A stretch of DNA of 64,000 nt from Branchiostoma floridae (GCF_000003815.2 NC_049984.1:4626959-4690958); one strand, 5' to 3'. Shown: positions 12,019 through 24,809, counted from the stretch's first letter. The notes: a model not told the origin generated them from the sequence alone. A program made the numbers and translations.

Positions 12019-12959
12019 AGTGCAAGACTAGCCAATTCATGGATGCAACTTTAAGTAATAAATTGAAATTATTGGTTCTGGTGGGAAAATACTGTCTGTG
12101 CTTCACTTGCCTCTCATGTATTTCTTTTAGTTCTTAAGAAAGGCATGCCTTTGTGTTAGACATGGGGTTTTTGCCAGATATGGCTTTATTACTGTAAAGT
12201 ATAGTTGTTTATTCTCTATTCTCTTTTAAGAAAAAAAGCAAAATGACACTCAACGAATTTCAGAACTCCGCATTTTATTGCCACTACTATGTAGCAATGT
12301 TAGCAAACTACAAACTATTCTAGAAAAACATCCAATGCTGAGGAACTTTTTGAAGTTTAAGTAAACTTAAAAGTAAGCAATACCAGCAAATATTTTCAAA
12401 CATTGTTATCAATATCAAAACATTTGCTGCCTCCTTTTTGGTGCTACGGTGGAAAAAAAAACAGACAACAGAATGGCCGCCATATGGTCTCCAACTCCCA
12501 TTACTAATAGTATTCCAATTCACAACTTTGCAATAGTCTTTGTGGCCTTCGTAGGCACAAAACTGCATGTACAAACTTGCTGAACTAAACGTTTTGGAAC
12601 TTGGCACTTACTCACTAGTTAAAAGCCTAGTTGCCTTTGCAGACCTATTGGTTTGGTGTACCAATATACCTGTCGTACAAAAAGAACACAATAGCGATCA
12701 AACAGCACAAATAAACCCTCTGCATTTTTCAGTTTGTTTGTTCTCCCCAATGCATGTAGTGTCACCTTTACGCCCCCATCACAATGTTGTTTCTTGCATG
12801 TTTGTGTGCCTGTAGTTTCTGCATGTTCCACAAGAGGGCGCTTACTAGCCATTTGGAACTTCCTCTACAATGCAATTTTGTTGTCATGCAGTAAGTAGGT
12901 ATAAACTGACACAAACACAAATGTAATGCTAACCAATGTGGTAAATTTACTTATGTCAT

Positions 12960-13280
12960 ACCTGGGCCGCAAAAACGTTTGATTCGGGTGTTCCGCACCG
13001 TGTGATAACTTTCCGTATCATACAGGTTCGAAAGTTGTATCACACAGGCTTCCTTCGAGTAAATCGAACTATTTCGAACGGGCCGAATACGGCACGGTTG
13101 AAAATTTGAATACTGGATTCAGACATTAGAATTGCTGTTGTTACAATCTTTTGTTCGAGGACACAACAACTTCTGGTGCATTTCGCATCGAAATATGCGT
13201 TTTCTCAGTTGGGCATGACATAAAATACAACACGGTGTATTCTGTATCACCCGAGGTACCAGCCGAACGCTGGAAGTCAC
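12960..13280 (-). repeat. Dispersed repeat related to 120-260
   Basis: It contains several self-complementary motifs around 'gtgtgata' and 'cgaatacggcac'. Its right part matches, in reverse, the repeat near the window start. Unclassified. Confidence 0.4.
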
Positions 13281-14115
13281 TGGAAACAGACACACATGGA
13301 TAAAGCTTTTCAGGTTTATTTCAGAGAGCAACATTTCCATGTTGATGTTAGCATTTCCACTAGCATAATGTACTGTGTATTCCACTTCCACCAACTTCTT
13401 CAATACAACGTACCAAAATTCAAGTATATCTAAAAGCTGGTGACAAAGTTGCGAGTGGTGACCAACCCACCTACATATGATTTAATACACTTTATATGAC
13501 ACTTTGGTATGTTCGACACAGTATTTTTGTTCTGTCAATGAATTTATTCGACTCCAAAACCTTCTCTCGCACACACTTATGGCAAGATATTAAAACATTT
13601 CATGTGCGATGTCCGTCACAATGTATTGTTGGCTGCTTTGTACAATTATTATGGTACATTTTCATTGATTCTTTATTTCACTTTCTTCCAGCTTGAAGCT
13701 TCTGTAACCTGTATTACGGTAATTTTCATGTTATTTCAGCTCTGTGGGATGACCAAAAAAAATGTGGCCAAGAAACAAGTAAACTGAAGCAAGGAATTAA
13801 AAGGAAAAAAATTAATCTGCTAGATGCATGGCCAAAAACAACAGCAGAAAGGAACAAAATAAATCATATGATTATCTACAAATATACAATAATAATACAT
13901 GTGCTATACACTTAATATCTGAAATTATAAGATACATGTATACATAAATCATAATAATGCTCTGGTAGTTCTGTACAAAGTTTTGACTCCTCCATCCACC
14001 TTTCTTTTACACTTCAAAGATATTTTATAACTTGCTTACTGGGTGTACATTGTCTTGTTTTTGCAAATGCTTAAACGCACCCTAATACAGCTAGTAAAAT
14101 TTCCCTTGCACTGTC

Positions 14116-14121
14116 TTTATT
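14116..14121 (-). terminator. Candidate HERPUD poly(A) signal
   Basis: AATAAA on the minus strand, about 1.07 kb past the HERPUD stop. A second candidate lies at 13672-13677. The interval 13280-15193 otherwise shows no coding pattern and is probably the 3' UTR plus spacer. Confidence 0.4.
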
Positions 14122-15193
14122 GCTTCTTTAACTCAAGCAAACAAATATCATAGCACCGACCTCCACGATTCCTTCGCTTTGTATCCACCACCACTAGCCT
14201 ATGGATTAACCACCACATTACCACCACCTATTGTAATATCAGTACCTTCCATTTCAATGACAATTTTTAGTAAGGCACTTCAGAGAATGGTACATACTTG
14301 TACTTTCCTATGTACTTTCATTTCCACAATCTTAGTTAGCAAAAAATCCTTAGTGACTGGAAGAACAAAAAATTATAGAGTGGGAATTTGTTTCCAAATG
14401 TAATTCTCTCTTCTCTCTCTCCAAACGTAATTATACAAAAGCAAAACATGACATCCTGGTTTCTGACTTGTGAATGCTTAACACGTTCAAACAAAGGTCC
14501 TAGCAGTCATCAGACTTACTGGCAGTTGCTTTTGTCCATCTTTTTAACACTTTGTACAACTTTTTAAGATCACTTTTCATGTAGTTTCTTTCACAGTTAG
14601 GTTGCAGAAGGCATACTGATTCTTTGAAATATGTGGATGTGATAGGAGCGACCATACATGTATGTAACTATCTACCACATACAAGCAAGTTTACTGTAAG
14701 AATTTATACCATGTATGTATGTTACACGCAAAGTTAACAACTGTGTTGTGTTTGTGCTCACGTGACATGCTTTCAGCCATATTGGATGGTTAAACCTTAA
14801 TGTTCTTAGATGAGTTTCACTCTGATCACAGTCCCATAATTAAGAGATAAGTACAGGCCATCTGATCCAGTGCCATTATCCTAACACTTGCAGATTTGTA
14901 ACCTACTCCCAGGCTTGACCAAACACCATGGCAGTTATCACGTCACATGCAGAAAAGACTAAACAAGTTCAAGTTTGATACTGCGAATGCACATGGTGGG
15001 TGACATGTCAAACTTAAAGTCCCCTGAGACATATAAAAAACGTCTGCATGTGTGTTAGCATGGTCTGTACAAGAACTGTTTACAAGTTAGGGGCCTTAAC
15101 CTTTGACATATTACCCACAATACTCCTCGCTGAACATGCACAGTTTGAACAGCAAACTGTCTTGACTGTAACACTGGAGAAAAGATGGCGTCC

Positions 15194-18100
15194 TCAGTTG
15201 AGATTTACGGGGGGAGGTTGCTGCGGAATGAGGGAAGTGAAGAATGTAGAAAGGAAGGTCCATGCCGTCAGGAGCATCCCTGGTTGCTGGATCGGCGGTG
15301 GTTCGGCCGGGTTGTCCCTCTCGTCTTCCGTACCGCTGCCTTCGCCGTTTTCCTCCTCAGCTTGGTCCTGGTTGGCAACACACAAGTCATTCATTTATTA
15401 TGGAAGCTCATCTGTGTCCATAGTAATCATTGTACAATGCAAAACCTCTTCCAACACAGTATTGATCCTGAAGAAGGTGACAGTGGTCGCTGAAAATTTG
15501 ATCCGTGTATACTTTTGTGTTGGAAGAAAGTTAAGCATTCTACTAACATGTATTCATTATTAATTTACTCATCAATCTTGGACAAAGAAGGGCAGCTCCT
15601 TGCAGCCAGATTTGGCTGACTGTCCAAAGGAGCCCTTGACAGGTAAACTTGACAGGAGGTCATGAATGATAGAAGTTAAATTACATTCAATTGTACAACC
15701 AAATATATGAGGTATGCATAAAGAGTGTAGCTGTATGCATAGACAGAATGCAGTGATTTGATCTAAATTCTGACCTTTTTTCAAATCAGATTATGTATAG
15801 CGATATTTTTGGTCAAAATAAGATTCCACCAAATGATAGAATGATGAAAGCTGGAGAAAACTGTGAAAGAACACGACATCATTTGGAAGAGGAGCTTTTG
15901 CCTGACTCACAGTTGACCAACCATACCAGACTGTAGATGATAAACAGGACATACCTGGTTTTCTGCCTCGTTCCTGGGTGGGTTCTCCACGACAGGCTCT
16001 CTCGGCGCCGGCGGTTGTCTCCTGCGAACTCTAAACCAGCCAGCCTGGAACCTAGAAACCGAAGATTATCTTTAGAAAATTCCTCAACCTCTGATGTATA
16101 GACTTGAGCAATAGCCAAGTGGGTAGAATAGTTCGCCTTGCATTTTGAGGTTAAGACTCAGGAAAAAAATTAAAGCTGGACATAGATGAAGATACCCCAA
16201 GTTGTTATGTACAATCATCAAGACTAACAAACAAATGCCTGTCATCTGGCCCCTTGTTTCATTTTCACCTTCAATCTAAGGTCGTTTATTTCAAATTTTT
16301 TCCCTGTGTTATTTCTTTTACTCTCACGTTAGATTTGGGTTCTGTAGAGTATGTCATCCATAAAATTTACTTGCTGTAGCCTTAGGCCACACCAATTTAA
16401 TTTCTTGGTTCACGGATTTTCTTAAGTGAAAATATAGCAAGCGGACATCATAAATGCAGCAGGCAGGGAAGAAAACTGGAATATGACCGTATTCACTTAA
16501 TAAAACTGAGTGCACTAAGGCATAAACCTGGTCCTCAGGCTTTGTTTTCATTGTGTTTTTCCAGTTAAGCATATCTTTTCTATTTTTTGAAAATCCTTGA
16601 ACCAACAGTGGCCTTGCAGGGCTCGAAATACTGGGGTTTTGTGCACCCAGGTGCACCCAAAATTGGAGCTGTGCACCCATTTTTTTTCTGTGGGTGCACA
16701 CCCAGGGGTGCATCCAAATGTTTTGATAGGCTTATGTATGTTAAGATGTCAGTATACTAAGTAAACACCATATTCTTGACATCTGTGAGTTAGAAAGATA
16801 ATAAAATGACTGTCATAGTACAGTTCCGATTTCTGAAGATACTAATTATAATAAGTAGGTTTGCAATTATGTTATTCTGATATTCTACTTTATTTTATGT
16901 GGTGCACCCAAAAATATTTTGGTGCACCCAATTTTCTAGTTTGGGTGCACCAGTGCACCTATTCCCAAAAATGAATTTCGAGCCCTGCTTGTGTTTCTTA
17001 TGCTTTATAAACATTGCCAGCTGACAGACTTACAAGTAAATGACTGTCAGCCCCACGAGCAGCAGCACAAATCTGCTGGTTGTGAAGTAGAAGTACACAC
17101 TGCTTGTTTTGCTATTGTTATGATTGCTGACAATGTGTTTTGGCGCCCTTTCCCATACGATAATCTCATAAAAAACCCGTTTTTCAAGGTCCCTGTTCAT
17201 TCTCTCTAACTCATGGAATAGTGTTTTCGCAACAGTGGGCATTGGCTGACGAAAAAAATTTCGAGCTGGCTAGATCCCTGAGGCAATATAAGATGATCAT
17301 CTTACAGTCTATGTTATTACATAGAATTTGCCAGTAGACTTACAAGTAAATGACCGTGAGTCCCACGAGCAGCAGCACGAATCTGCTGGTGGTAGAGTAG
17401 AAGTACACAATGCTCAGCAGCACGGCCGCCCGGCTCAGCGTGTACAGCCAGTCCAGCCAATCACGGTTCCCCTCCTCGTCGTCATCGTCGTCCATCACCA
17501 TCCCGCCCTGCGCGTTCATCCGCACGTTCTCCGGCCTCTGGTTGGCCGGCTGGTTGGGCGCAATGTTCTGATTGGCCACGACGGGCTGCTGGACTTGGGG
17601 GGCGATTGGTGCGGCGGTGGTTGTCGGCAATCCCCCGTATTGCTGAGCACTGGGGGGAAAAGAAGTGGTCTTGTGGTTAGGGGTGTTGATTTAGAACTGT
17701 AGGTTCTGGTTTGAACTGCGTGGAAATGAGCTTTTAAAAGCATAAAAGGGTCATTCGAAGGGGAACTGACAGATTTAAATAACAGGTCGTAACCTAATTT
17801 AGTTACTGATTAATCTGTTTTTCCAGTTTGAGCTGGATATGTTCTCTGGGGTAAGATTGTGCAAGTTGGCCGACAGGCTGAATAAAGGTTCAGAAACTAT
17901 GCGGCTCCATTGAGGAATGACTGCGGTGCGATAGTCCACTCTACTATATACAGTGCAAGTTGGAAGTTATGATGGTGCAGCAGCCCTGTGCAAAGAGCTG
18001 TTCATTATAAAACAATGGTGTCCAACTTACAGCTGCATGTATGCCATGTGCTGCGCGTACTGCCCGTACATCTGCATCCAGTAGGCCTGCTGAGGGTTGA

Positions 18101-21100
18101 TGGGATAGCCAGCTGTGGTCGTCATGGGAACCTGTGCTCCTGCTCCGTACTGTTGCATCATACTGTGGCAGGGAGAAAATAAAACATAGGTGTGAGATCT
18201 GATTTTTCTTCCCATGCTTATTGCTCGGACACTTGACGGAATAACTCAATTAGATAACAAACTGTGGCATCTTGCTGCTAATGAGGAAAAAGAATGGCAG
18301 GATAAAGAATGGCAAGCAAGTTTGACAGAGCGTGAAAGAAAGCTGCATTGGTGTGTATTTCCTTTATAATGGTCATAATATTACCCCTACATTAACAATT
18401 ATATCTCACAAACATACTTACTTACTTAATGCTCATCATGCTTCCTATATCTCCCACAGAAAGAGTATATTACTAAAAGTTTGGGCTGGACGTACCTGTA
18501 CATGTAATAAGCCTGATGGGAGTGGTAAGGGCTGGCAGGTGCAGCAGGTGCTCCAGGTGTGCCCCTGTGTCTCAAGCCACCTGCTTCAGGTGCTGATGCT
18601 TGACTCATGCCGCCAGGGGCCATAGAAGGTGGGACCTACGAAAAAGAGACAGACACATGTAATAAAACTATAACTTACAAGTATAGCGCCCTGCTACTAC
18701 ACGATTGCTGAGAGACTGTACAGTGACAAAAACTGGATTTGTGTGACAGTTGATTTCACAATTGGAGCATAATACAATACGGGGCACAGGTCTTAAGGCA
18801 GACAGCATGGGGAAAGCGATGCTTGACAGTGTCTTCTGAGCTGCTACAGTGGTTCGGGTGGCAGGGGAGGAGCGACACCCGACATAAGTCAAGTCACAAG
18901 ACGTTGGAGACTCTTGGAGTACAATTTCAAGACAGTAATCTTTGACTAATCTGTCAAATCTTTCGTTACAGCACTATTGTACTACAGAATTGTTTCAACG
19001 GCAAATCTACCACAGTAAAAAAAGCCTTTTCCTTCTTACAGTGAAACAACACCTCCACAAAAGAAATTCATAGTAAAACATCTACTATTCTATAAATTAA
19101 AATGTTACCTAGCACCACTACTTCAATCTTTCTTCGAAAACACACACTGACTGTCAAAATCTGACGACTTATTTTCAAGTTTCCAAACAATGGCTAAGAT
19201 GTTCAGTGTGTATCTCGTGACAAAAATTTAGCGGACAACTACTAGTGACTGTTAAAACTGCTAAAATTAAGTTACAGTTAACAAATCAAGAATTACAGTA
19301 TCTCCTTACCATGTCTGTGGGAACAGTTCTTGAGATCTGCTCGTAGGAAGCGCTTTCTGAAGACGTAGGGGCACAGACCAGGTGTACTGTGTGGGTGGAT
19401 GTCTCCTCATACTGAAGGAGGGGAGGGGGGCAGAATGGTGAGACAGAAACACAAAATTCAGTATAATTGTGAGTTATTATTCTCAAGTCCAGACGAGATA
19501 CTGGCAGCACAAAGTATTTGATCTACAGCTTACAGCCACAACGTTTTCAAATTGTTATACGTCCTTTTGTGTCATACCTGGATCCCGAGAACATTCAGTA
19601 TATGATATAACACAGGCTCTAAGCAAGATGTATCACAAGGTTTTTATAATATAATTAAAACAAACATGGGAAGCCTGGAGTCCAGTCTTGTTAGCTCTAG
19701 TCTGCTCCTGAAGGTCGCTACAGTGGGGTAGTGACCATCGGGAGCAGAACAAAGCTAACAAGACTGGACTCCAGGCTTCTTCACTGGTGCTGCTATCTAC
19801 AATTTTTTCAGACATTGGAATTTTTGTTTTTACAATTTTTGTTTGAGGATGCCATATTTTTTCAACTTCTGGCACATTCTTCATTGAATACAGCAAAGTA
19901 TTGTATTCTCTAAAGACGAAATGTAACTATCTCCTGGCTAAAGCAGCCTTTTCATACTGAATTAGCAGGGAGAAGGTCAAGATTGTGACACTAACTCACC
20001 TGTCTAAGCACATCTTTCAGCAGGTGGTGGTCCTCCAGGAGTTTTCCTGAATAGATCAGCCGTTGTTGCTGCTCAGTCTGAAAAACAAGTCCAAAGTTTT
20101 GTTTACAAACAAGTACATATAATGTAAACATCCTTTGCTATAAGGTATAGAAGTCTGTTTCAGCAACAACTACAGTAACTGTAAATGTTTGTAGTGGTTT
20201 CATGTTCATGGTTTTCACGGTGAACGATTCATACTAAAAAAACAGCACAATTTTTTGGGTCTTTTTCCCACCTACTCCTGTGTCTAAGCGCTACATATAG
20301 GGCTTATTCACGTGACGTCATCACCCCTTGCTCCCGTACGCCGCCATCTTGGGGTCCATGTGCTACACAGTACAGCGATGTACAGCGTGGGTCTCCAAGT
20401 GTCCGAAGAAAGTGAAGTGGGTTGCACGATTTTTGACTATACAAAGAGTCTACAACCTTAAATCTTATTTTCACTACATAAATCGGGTGGAAATTACCCA
20501 TTTTCCCATTATCAGTGAGGGAAAGTTTGACCCACTCCGGGTCCTCGCCTGAGCACGGCACTGCGGCAGTGACAGTGGAGTATCAGTTGATAGTGAATTT
20601 TGTGGGTGAGCTGTGACGTTGTTGTTCACAGACACTGTGATAGCCATTATGAACGTTAAATGTTGTACTTTTGTTTCATAGAAATTCTTCACCGAACCTG
20701 GGAATATGTTCTTCCTATCATTTCTTGGCTTCGCTGTTTGTGCGGCTCTATTTTGTCCTTCCTGCTTTAGTGGAGTGTAGGTCCATGTACATGTATTTAC
20801 GTTGTGCCGGAGTAGGTACCCAGTCTACCGTCGTTGAAAGTTATCTGACAAATCGTTTACTGTCTTGTTTACATACAAAATTTGTACTACACACATTCGT
20901 TCTGAAAACTCTACCAGCTCTACTTATGGCAGAAACCCAAATTTGTTTCCGAGTCGTAGCACTAGTACATGACTTCGTCCCCGTCCCGGCTTTGCTTGTT
21001 TGTTACACGAGAAACGCGAAACAAACTTAACTGTTACCCGATGTGTGTAGGCTTTACCAGTGCTAGACCAACATCCCACCATAAGATAGCACACCCTGAT

Positions 21101-22384
21101 TATGAACCTAAACGTTTTGAAGGGAAATTGTGCGTTGCATAAGAAATATTTTCAATTTTTACGGAGAGTTGCATAGCCAGCCATTGTGAGCCGCGCTCAA
21201 AGTGGACCCCAAAATGGCCGACTTCGCTCGTTGCCATGGCGTCCGGAGGGTGGATCACGTGACTGAATAAGCCCTATAGATACTATACAATGTAGATGAT
21301 TGTACAATATCATGATGTTTTGGAGGTGTTTGTTACAGTGAAGACACACGAATACTTACAAATTGCAAATCTAACACAACCTATCTTTGAATATCATGAG
21401 GTGCTACGTATTCAGAGGATAGATATGTTTGGATCAGTGACAGCTCATCACGCCATCACTGCCCAAAGTGACTACTACAGATAGAACAGTTGCTTTGGGG
21501 AGTGATGCTACTAGCACCTAGTATCCAGTATTTGATTATACTGCTGCTGGGGTCCATGACACAGGGGTAGGCAGCAGTGGAGTAGTCTAGCATCTTTGTC
21601 CTTACACTTGTAAGCGGTTTCCAACTGCCTGTCTGTTAAGGCACCAGGGTTTCCATTTACTGTGAAGTATCAGAATATAACGATTGCACTATGTCGAACA
21701 TTTTCCCCATACCGCAAAATGGAAAATCCCTGCCAACTTAAATGCATTTACCGTACACCTTTGATCTGCATTTTCCTGTAGGTAATCACTCGTGATTAAC
21801 CATCCTTTCACTTAATTACTTAATTGTTTTTAATTATTCCCCTCTGAACATTTTCAATGGGACAGTCCAGACATGTACAGTGGATTTCACAATGACATAA
21901 AACTTTTGAACCTTACAATTACATAATTCACGTCCGGTCATATGATGTTTGTTTTTGTTTGTACACGTATGACGCTACAATAAATCGTGTTCTTCATCTT
22001 CTTTCTCATCATAAAATGCTAGAAGAAAAGATGACTTCACTATGGAAAATCTTATGATTTTCTGAACACAAGCAAGGTGGTTATGTCCTTAATATTATAT
22101 ACCACAAGATATACTAGTATTTGAAGAAGTGGGGTGGGGTGGGGGGCGCAGCAACAAATAATTGAATTAGGAGTCTTGTAACCGAAACTTTACAACAAAA
22201 ACGAACCGTTTTTCTCTATTAATGTCAGTAGACTTACGGGTTTGCTGGGATAGACCTCGGACAGATGTGACTTGAGTTTTTTGACCGTCCAGCCGAGGAC
22301 ACACTCCACAGTTTGGTCATGATATCTCTGGTTCGGTGCCTTAATGACCAGAGTCACCGATCCGTCCAACCCTTCCAGATCCAT
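15194..22384 (-). CDS. HERPUD: Homocysteine-responsive ER ubiquitin-like protein (HERPUD1/2 type)
   Basis: Eight exons, minus strand: 22384-22238, 20077-20000, 19411-19310, 18635-18496, 18162-18031, 17649-17344, 16051-15955 and 15367-15194 (1176 nt, 391 aa, the length I recall for human HERPUD1). All junctions are GT-AG and in frame. Herp is an ER-membrane protein that helps assemble the HRD1 ubiquitin-ligase complex for ER-associated degradation and is induced by the unfolded-protein response. Residues 10-80 form the ubiquitin-like domain (KAPNQRYHD, QRLIYSGKLL). A Gln/Tyr/Met-rich linker follows, then RMNAQGG and an acidic run before NRDWLDW (about 261-267). A hydrophobic hairpin covers about 272-302, then GWF, and an end LLTAWTFLSTFFTSLIPQ as in human. 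The start chosen is the first in-frame ATG after an upstream stop. The sequence alone does not separate HERPUD1 from HERPUD2; length and end favour HERPUD1. Confidence 0.93.
15440..15530 (+). mobile_element. Penelope-like element 3' tail in HERPUD intron 7
   Basis: The tail ttgatcctgaagaaggtgac, followed by the 'gtggtcgctgaaaatttgatccgtg' type sequence, matches the end of the GIY-YIG-bearing fragment at 57826-58104. It is on the strand opposite to the host gene. Confidence 0.45.
16617..16987. mobile_element. hAT-like MITE in HERPUD intron 6
   Basis: It starts CAGGGCTCGAAATA and ends with the near-exact inverse TTTCGAGCCCTG. Inside are repeated 'gtgcaccca' blocks on both strands. No exact 8-bp target duplication was found (flanks tggccttg and cttgtgtt). 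Confidence 0.55.
17034..17101 (-). pseudogene. Truncated copy of the HERPUD transmembrane exon
   Basis: Read on the minus strand this encodes VYFYFTTSRFVLLLVGLTVI, nearly identical to the end of the real exon (17344-17411), and it has the same donor. The copy has lost everything upstream of the second membrane segment. It is joined at about 17102 to the distal part of a hAT-type MITE (17103-17280). No acceptor is visible, so splicing in is unlikely. Confidence 0.85.
17103..17280 (+). mobile_element. Truncated hAT MITE fused to an exon copy
   Basis: The segment from tgcttgttttgctattgtta to gagctggctagatccctg aligns by eye with the distal half of the intact MITE at 34711-35039. The proximal half is missing and is replaced by the HERPUD exon fragment. 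Confidence 0.7.
19670..19779. mobile_element. 110-bp foldback element in HERPUD intron 2
   Basis: Perfect 27-bp inverted ends (gaagcctggagtccagtctt... and its inverse) with a spacer of about 56 bp. No target duplication was recognised. Confidence 0.65.
20176..20245. mobile_element. Partial MITE of the CTGTAAATGCA family
   Basis: It resembles one end of the elements at 40714, 43669 and 52220: an actgtaaatg end followed by gtggtttcatgttc and a 'ggttttcacggtgaac' block. The other end is missing. Confidence 0.5.
20298..21276. mobile_element. 979-bp TIR element with TA duplication in HERPUD intron 1
   Basis: It starts TAGGGCTTATTCACGTGAC and ends with the inverse form CACGTGACTGAATAAGCCCTA, flanked by TA on both sides (20296-20297 and 21277-21278). 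Subterminal zones pair again (ttggggtcc and ggaccccaa) and carry YY1-like CCGCCATCTTGG and CAAAATGGCCG motifs. The frame at 20671-21030 has no recognisable transposase, so it looks non-autonomous. Confidence 0.75.
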
Positions 22385-22823
22385 GTCGTCCGCACTTTCC
22401 GTAGGTTTTTCCGCCGTCTTTTGGTCCGCAGACTCCACTTTCAGGCAGGAGAAGTCCAGAGACACTACTAGGAAGGTGTCTGGTGGCTTGTCGCTGGTTT
22501 AAAACCTCCAGAAACGGCAACGCCCGAGCCGAGAAAGTTGTTGTCTTGGTTGCTCTCGTACGAGATCGTCAGTTGTCACGATAGTTCAGTTGCATAATTT
22601 CTGACCGGACGACTTCCTCGAAGAAAACCTGATGATTCCGCGCCTTTTCTGAGAAATCACAGAAAGTTGCCTCCTTAGTTAGAACCTAGACATCTATCTA
22701 GACTATCCTAGCCTGAGAAAAATGGTCTGGATTCGGTAATTTTGAGGCAAAATTGATTTTTCTGGAACGATCCGGTCTGATGTGGCAAACATGGACGGCC
22801 GGGTGGTGGTGTCTGCTGTTGGC

Positions 22824-22831
22824 TGACGTCA
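22824..22831. promoter_or_regulatory. Perfect CRE upstream of HERPUD
   Basis: TGACGTCA lies about 440 bp upstream of the ATG. ATF/CREB-family factors bind this palindrome, and HERPUD1 is a known ATF4/ATF6/XBP1 target. A second stress-like arrangement, ATTGG then CGTGG five bases on, is at 22867-22881; it is not a canonical ERSE. Function is inferred. Confidence 0.5.
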
Positions 22832-24700
22832 TCAAGAGGAATTTCCCTGATCATGTGTGCTTCTCTGATTGGTCAAGCGTGGAGGTCAAAGGTAGCTTCC
22901 CGCGAAACATGGATGATGAAATTGCCACAATCAAAACAAACAAAGCGATCTTGTTCAATGCATTTTTATATTGTTGCTTGTCGCATTTTGTCAGCCTATA
23001 TGTGCCATATCGGCTTATCGATTTTATCAGCCTATTTTGTGCTATATCTGTGTGCACAAAAGCAAATAGATAAGTTTTTAGATTGGTAAAGAAACAAAGT
23101 AATGTTTTCAAAGCAAGGCAAAGAACTGAAACTTAAGATATTTGTTTATCAATTATTCGACCAAGGAGGTCTTGAATACCATATTAATTTGATATATCTG
23201 ATACATGGTGTTTGGGCGATGGATTGCAAAAAAATAGAGTCACCGTTTTTGGTCATTTTTCTACACCATGTTACGAATCTACCCTATTACACTGCACATC
23301 AATATTCACGACATATGGATACAACAAATATGCGGCTTCCCAAATGATCATTCTCATCGCTTCATTTAATCAAGGAGGTTATATATTTAACCATACACGT
23401 TCCGTGACATGTGTATGACATTGATTTTTTCCCCAGTTTTCAGTGAGTGTGATTTGTAGTACCATTCCTGGCCGCTGGGAGGGGACTATACCTTATCAAA
23501 ACGTCCATGAAATCAGGGACAAAACAGATGTGACTCGATGTTTACGGGAGCCGTCAATGTTCATCTCCATCTTTCCGCCATCTACTTTCTAACTACGTTA
23601 TCATCGTACTCGATTTACCTGCGTTTCTAATGGTCTATTTTCCCAAACAAACATCTTCTATTACCTTTTGATTTATTCATTTATTCTAGTTTCCAGCTAC
23701 GCCTTAAATTGTGCTAAATTTGTCCCTCTGCAAGAAGGGATATGTTTTCCATGGATTTTCATTTGTTTTTGGAAATCCAAAGCAGCCTATCAAATGCTAA
23801 GTATCAGCGAAAATTCGCATTGGCAGTAATGATCAGTAATGTGCAGACAACAGCAGGAACGGTTCTCACATGTTGATTGGATGATTGCCAAGATACTTAT
23901 TAATACGCTCTGTAAGTGGACAATTACCATACTTAATGCGTTGTGTTGTGTAACAGTTAATGTACACGTAGATGTGAAAAGGCAATAATCATCAAGAAGC
24001 TGCAGAAGCCAGCTCAATCTCACCGCCTTTATCATAAATGAACTTTCAATTTCTTATAGAGAGGAGAGAAATATTTGAGGTGAGCTAGCCCCTATAGCAA
24101 GCGCCGTTACCTTTAGAAAACATATTCTCTCCAAAGAACGTCACTGAAGGATTTATATACAGGAGCCAAAACAATGAGAAATATTACAGAGCTAGAGTCG
24201 TTTCAAGAGATTTATCTACAACTGATAATACAAGCTAAGGCACTCGATTTGTTTAGCGTCCGCCTTCAACGTTTAATATCTCTCTCTTTTATGTCTGAAA
24301 CGCAGCATGATTTCGCTGCATGATAACATTAGATACATTTCTCCTTCAGACGTGAATGCCAAAGGACGTTTCTCTAAAGCGGCGCTGCAGTGGTCTATCT
24401 ATATATGGCAACACGTAATTACCGGTGTCAAGTCGAATACTGGTAATTGTCGCTTGCCAAATAACTGTCGGTACACTACTTGGGGGTTTCTGAAATACCG
24501 TAGTGCGTTGCAATCGATCGTGAGACATTGTTTTTAACGAGATTATTTTTGTTCGAAGCAAGGTCACGAGACCTTTTCAGGGCAATGAGCTTTTGAGAAG
24601 TTGGAAGCTGTGCACGGAGATAGCGGTGGACATTTGTTTTGAAGAAATGATTTTCAAGCAGGATTCTGAGTAGATTTTGGAAGCAGGGGTCCCGGCTGTG
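22832..24700. other. Gene-free AT-rich interval upstream of HERPUD
   Basis: Nothing beyond short random frames. No spliceable coding series, long inverted repeat or tandem array was recognised. Confidence 0.45.
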
Positions 24701-24708
24701 GAGATTAT

Positions 24709-24783
24709 CCCAACCCTAATCCAAGCCCAACCCTTATCCTAACCTCACTGGCCCTTACCCTAACCTAATCCCAATTCTAACCT
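24709..24783. repeat. Degenerate CCCTAA-like tract
   Basis: Repeated variants of aaccctaat, cccttatcctaac and cccttaccctaacc. They resemble a decayed interstitial copy of the animal telomere repeat (CCCTAA). It could equally be a simple C/T-rich minisatellite. Confidence 0.4.
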
Positions 24784-24809
24784 TACACTAGAGACTAGAC
24801 CTACCCCTA

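Noticed and set aside
22385-22465. N-terminal extension of HERPUD upstream of 22384
   Set aside because: The frame is open but has no ATG before an upstream stop. The start at 22384 gives the ubiquitin-like domain the same offset as in human.
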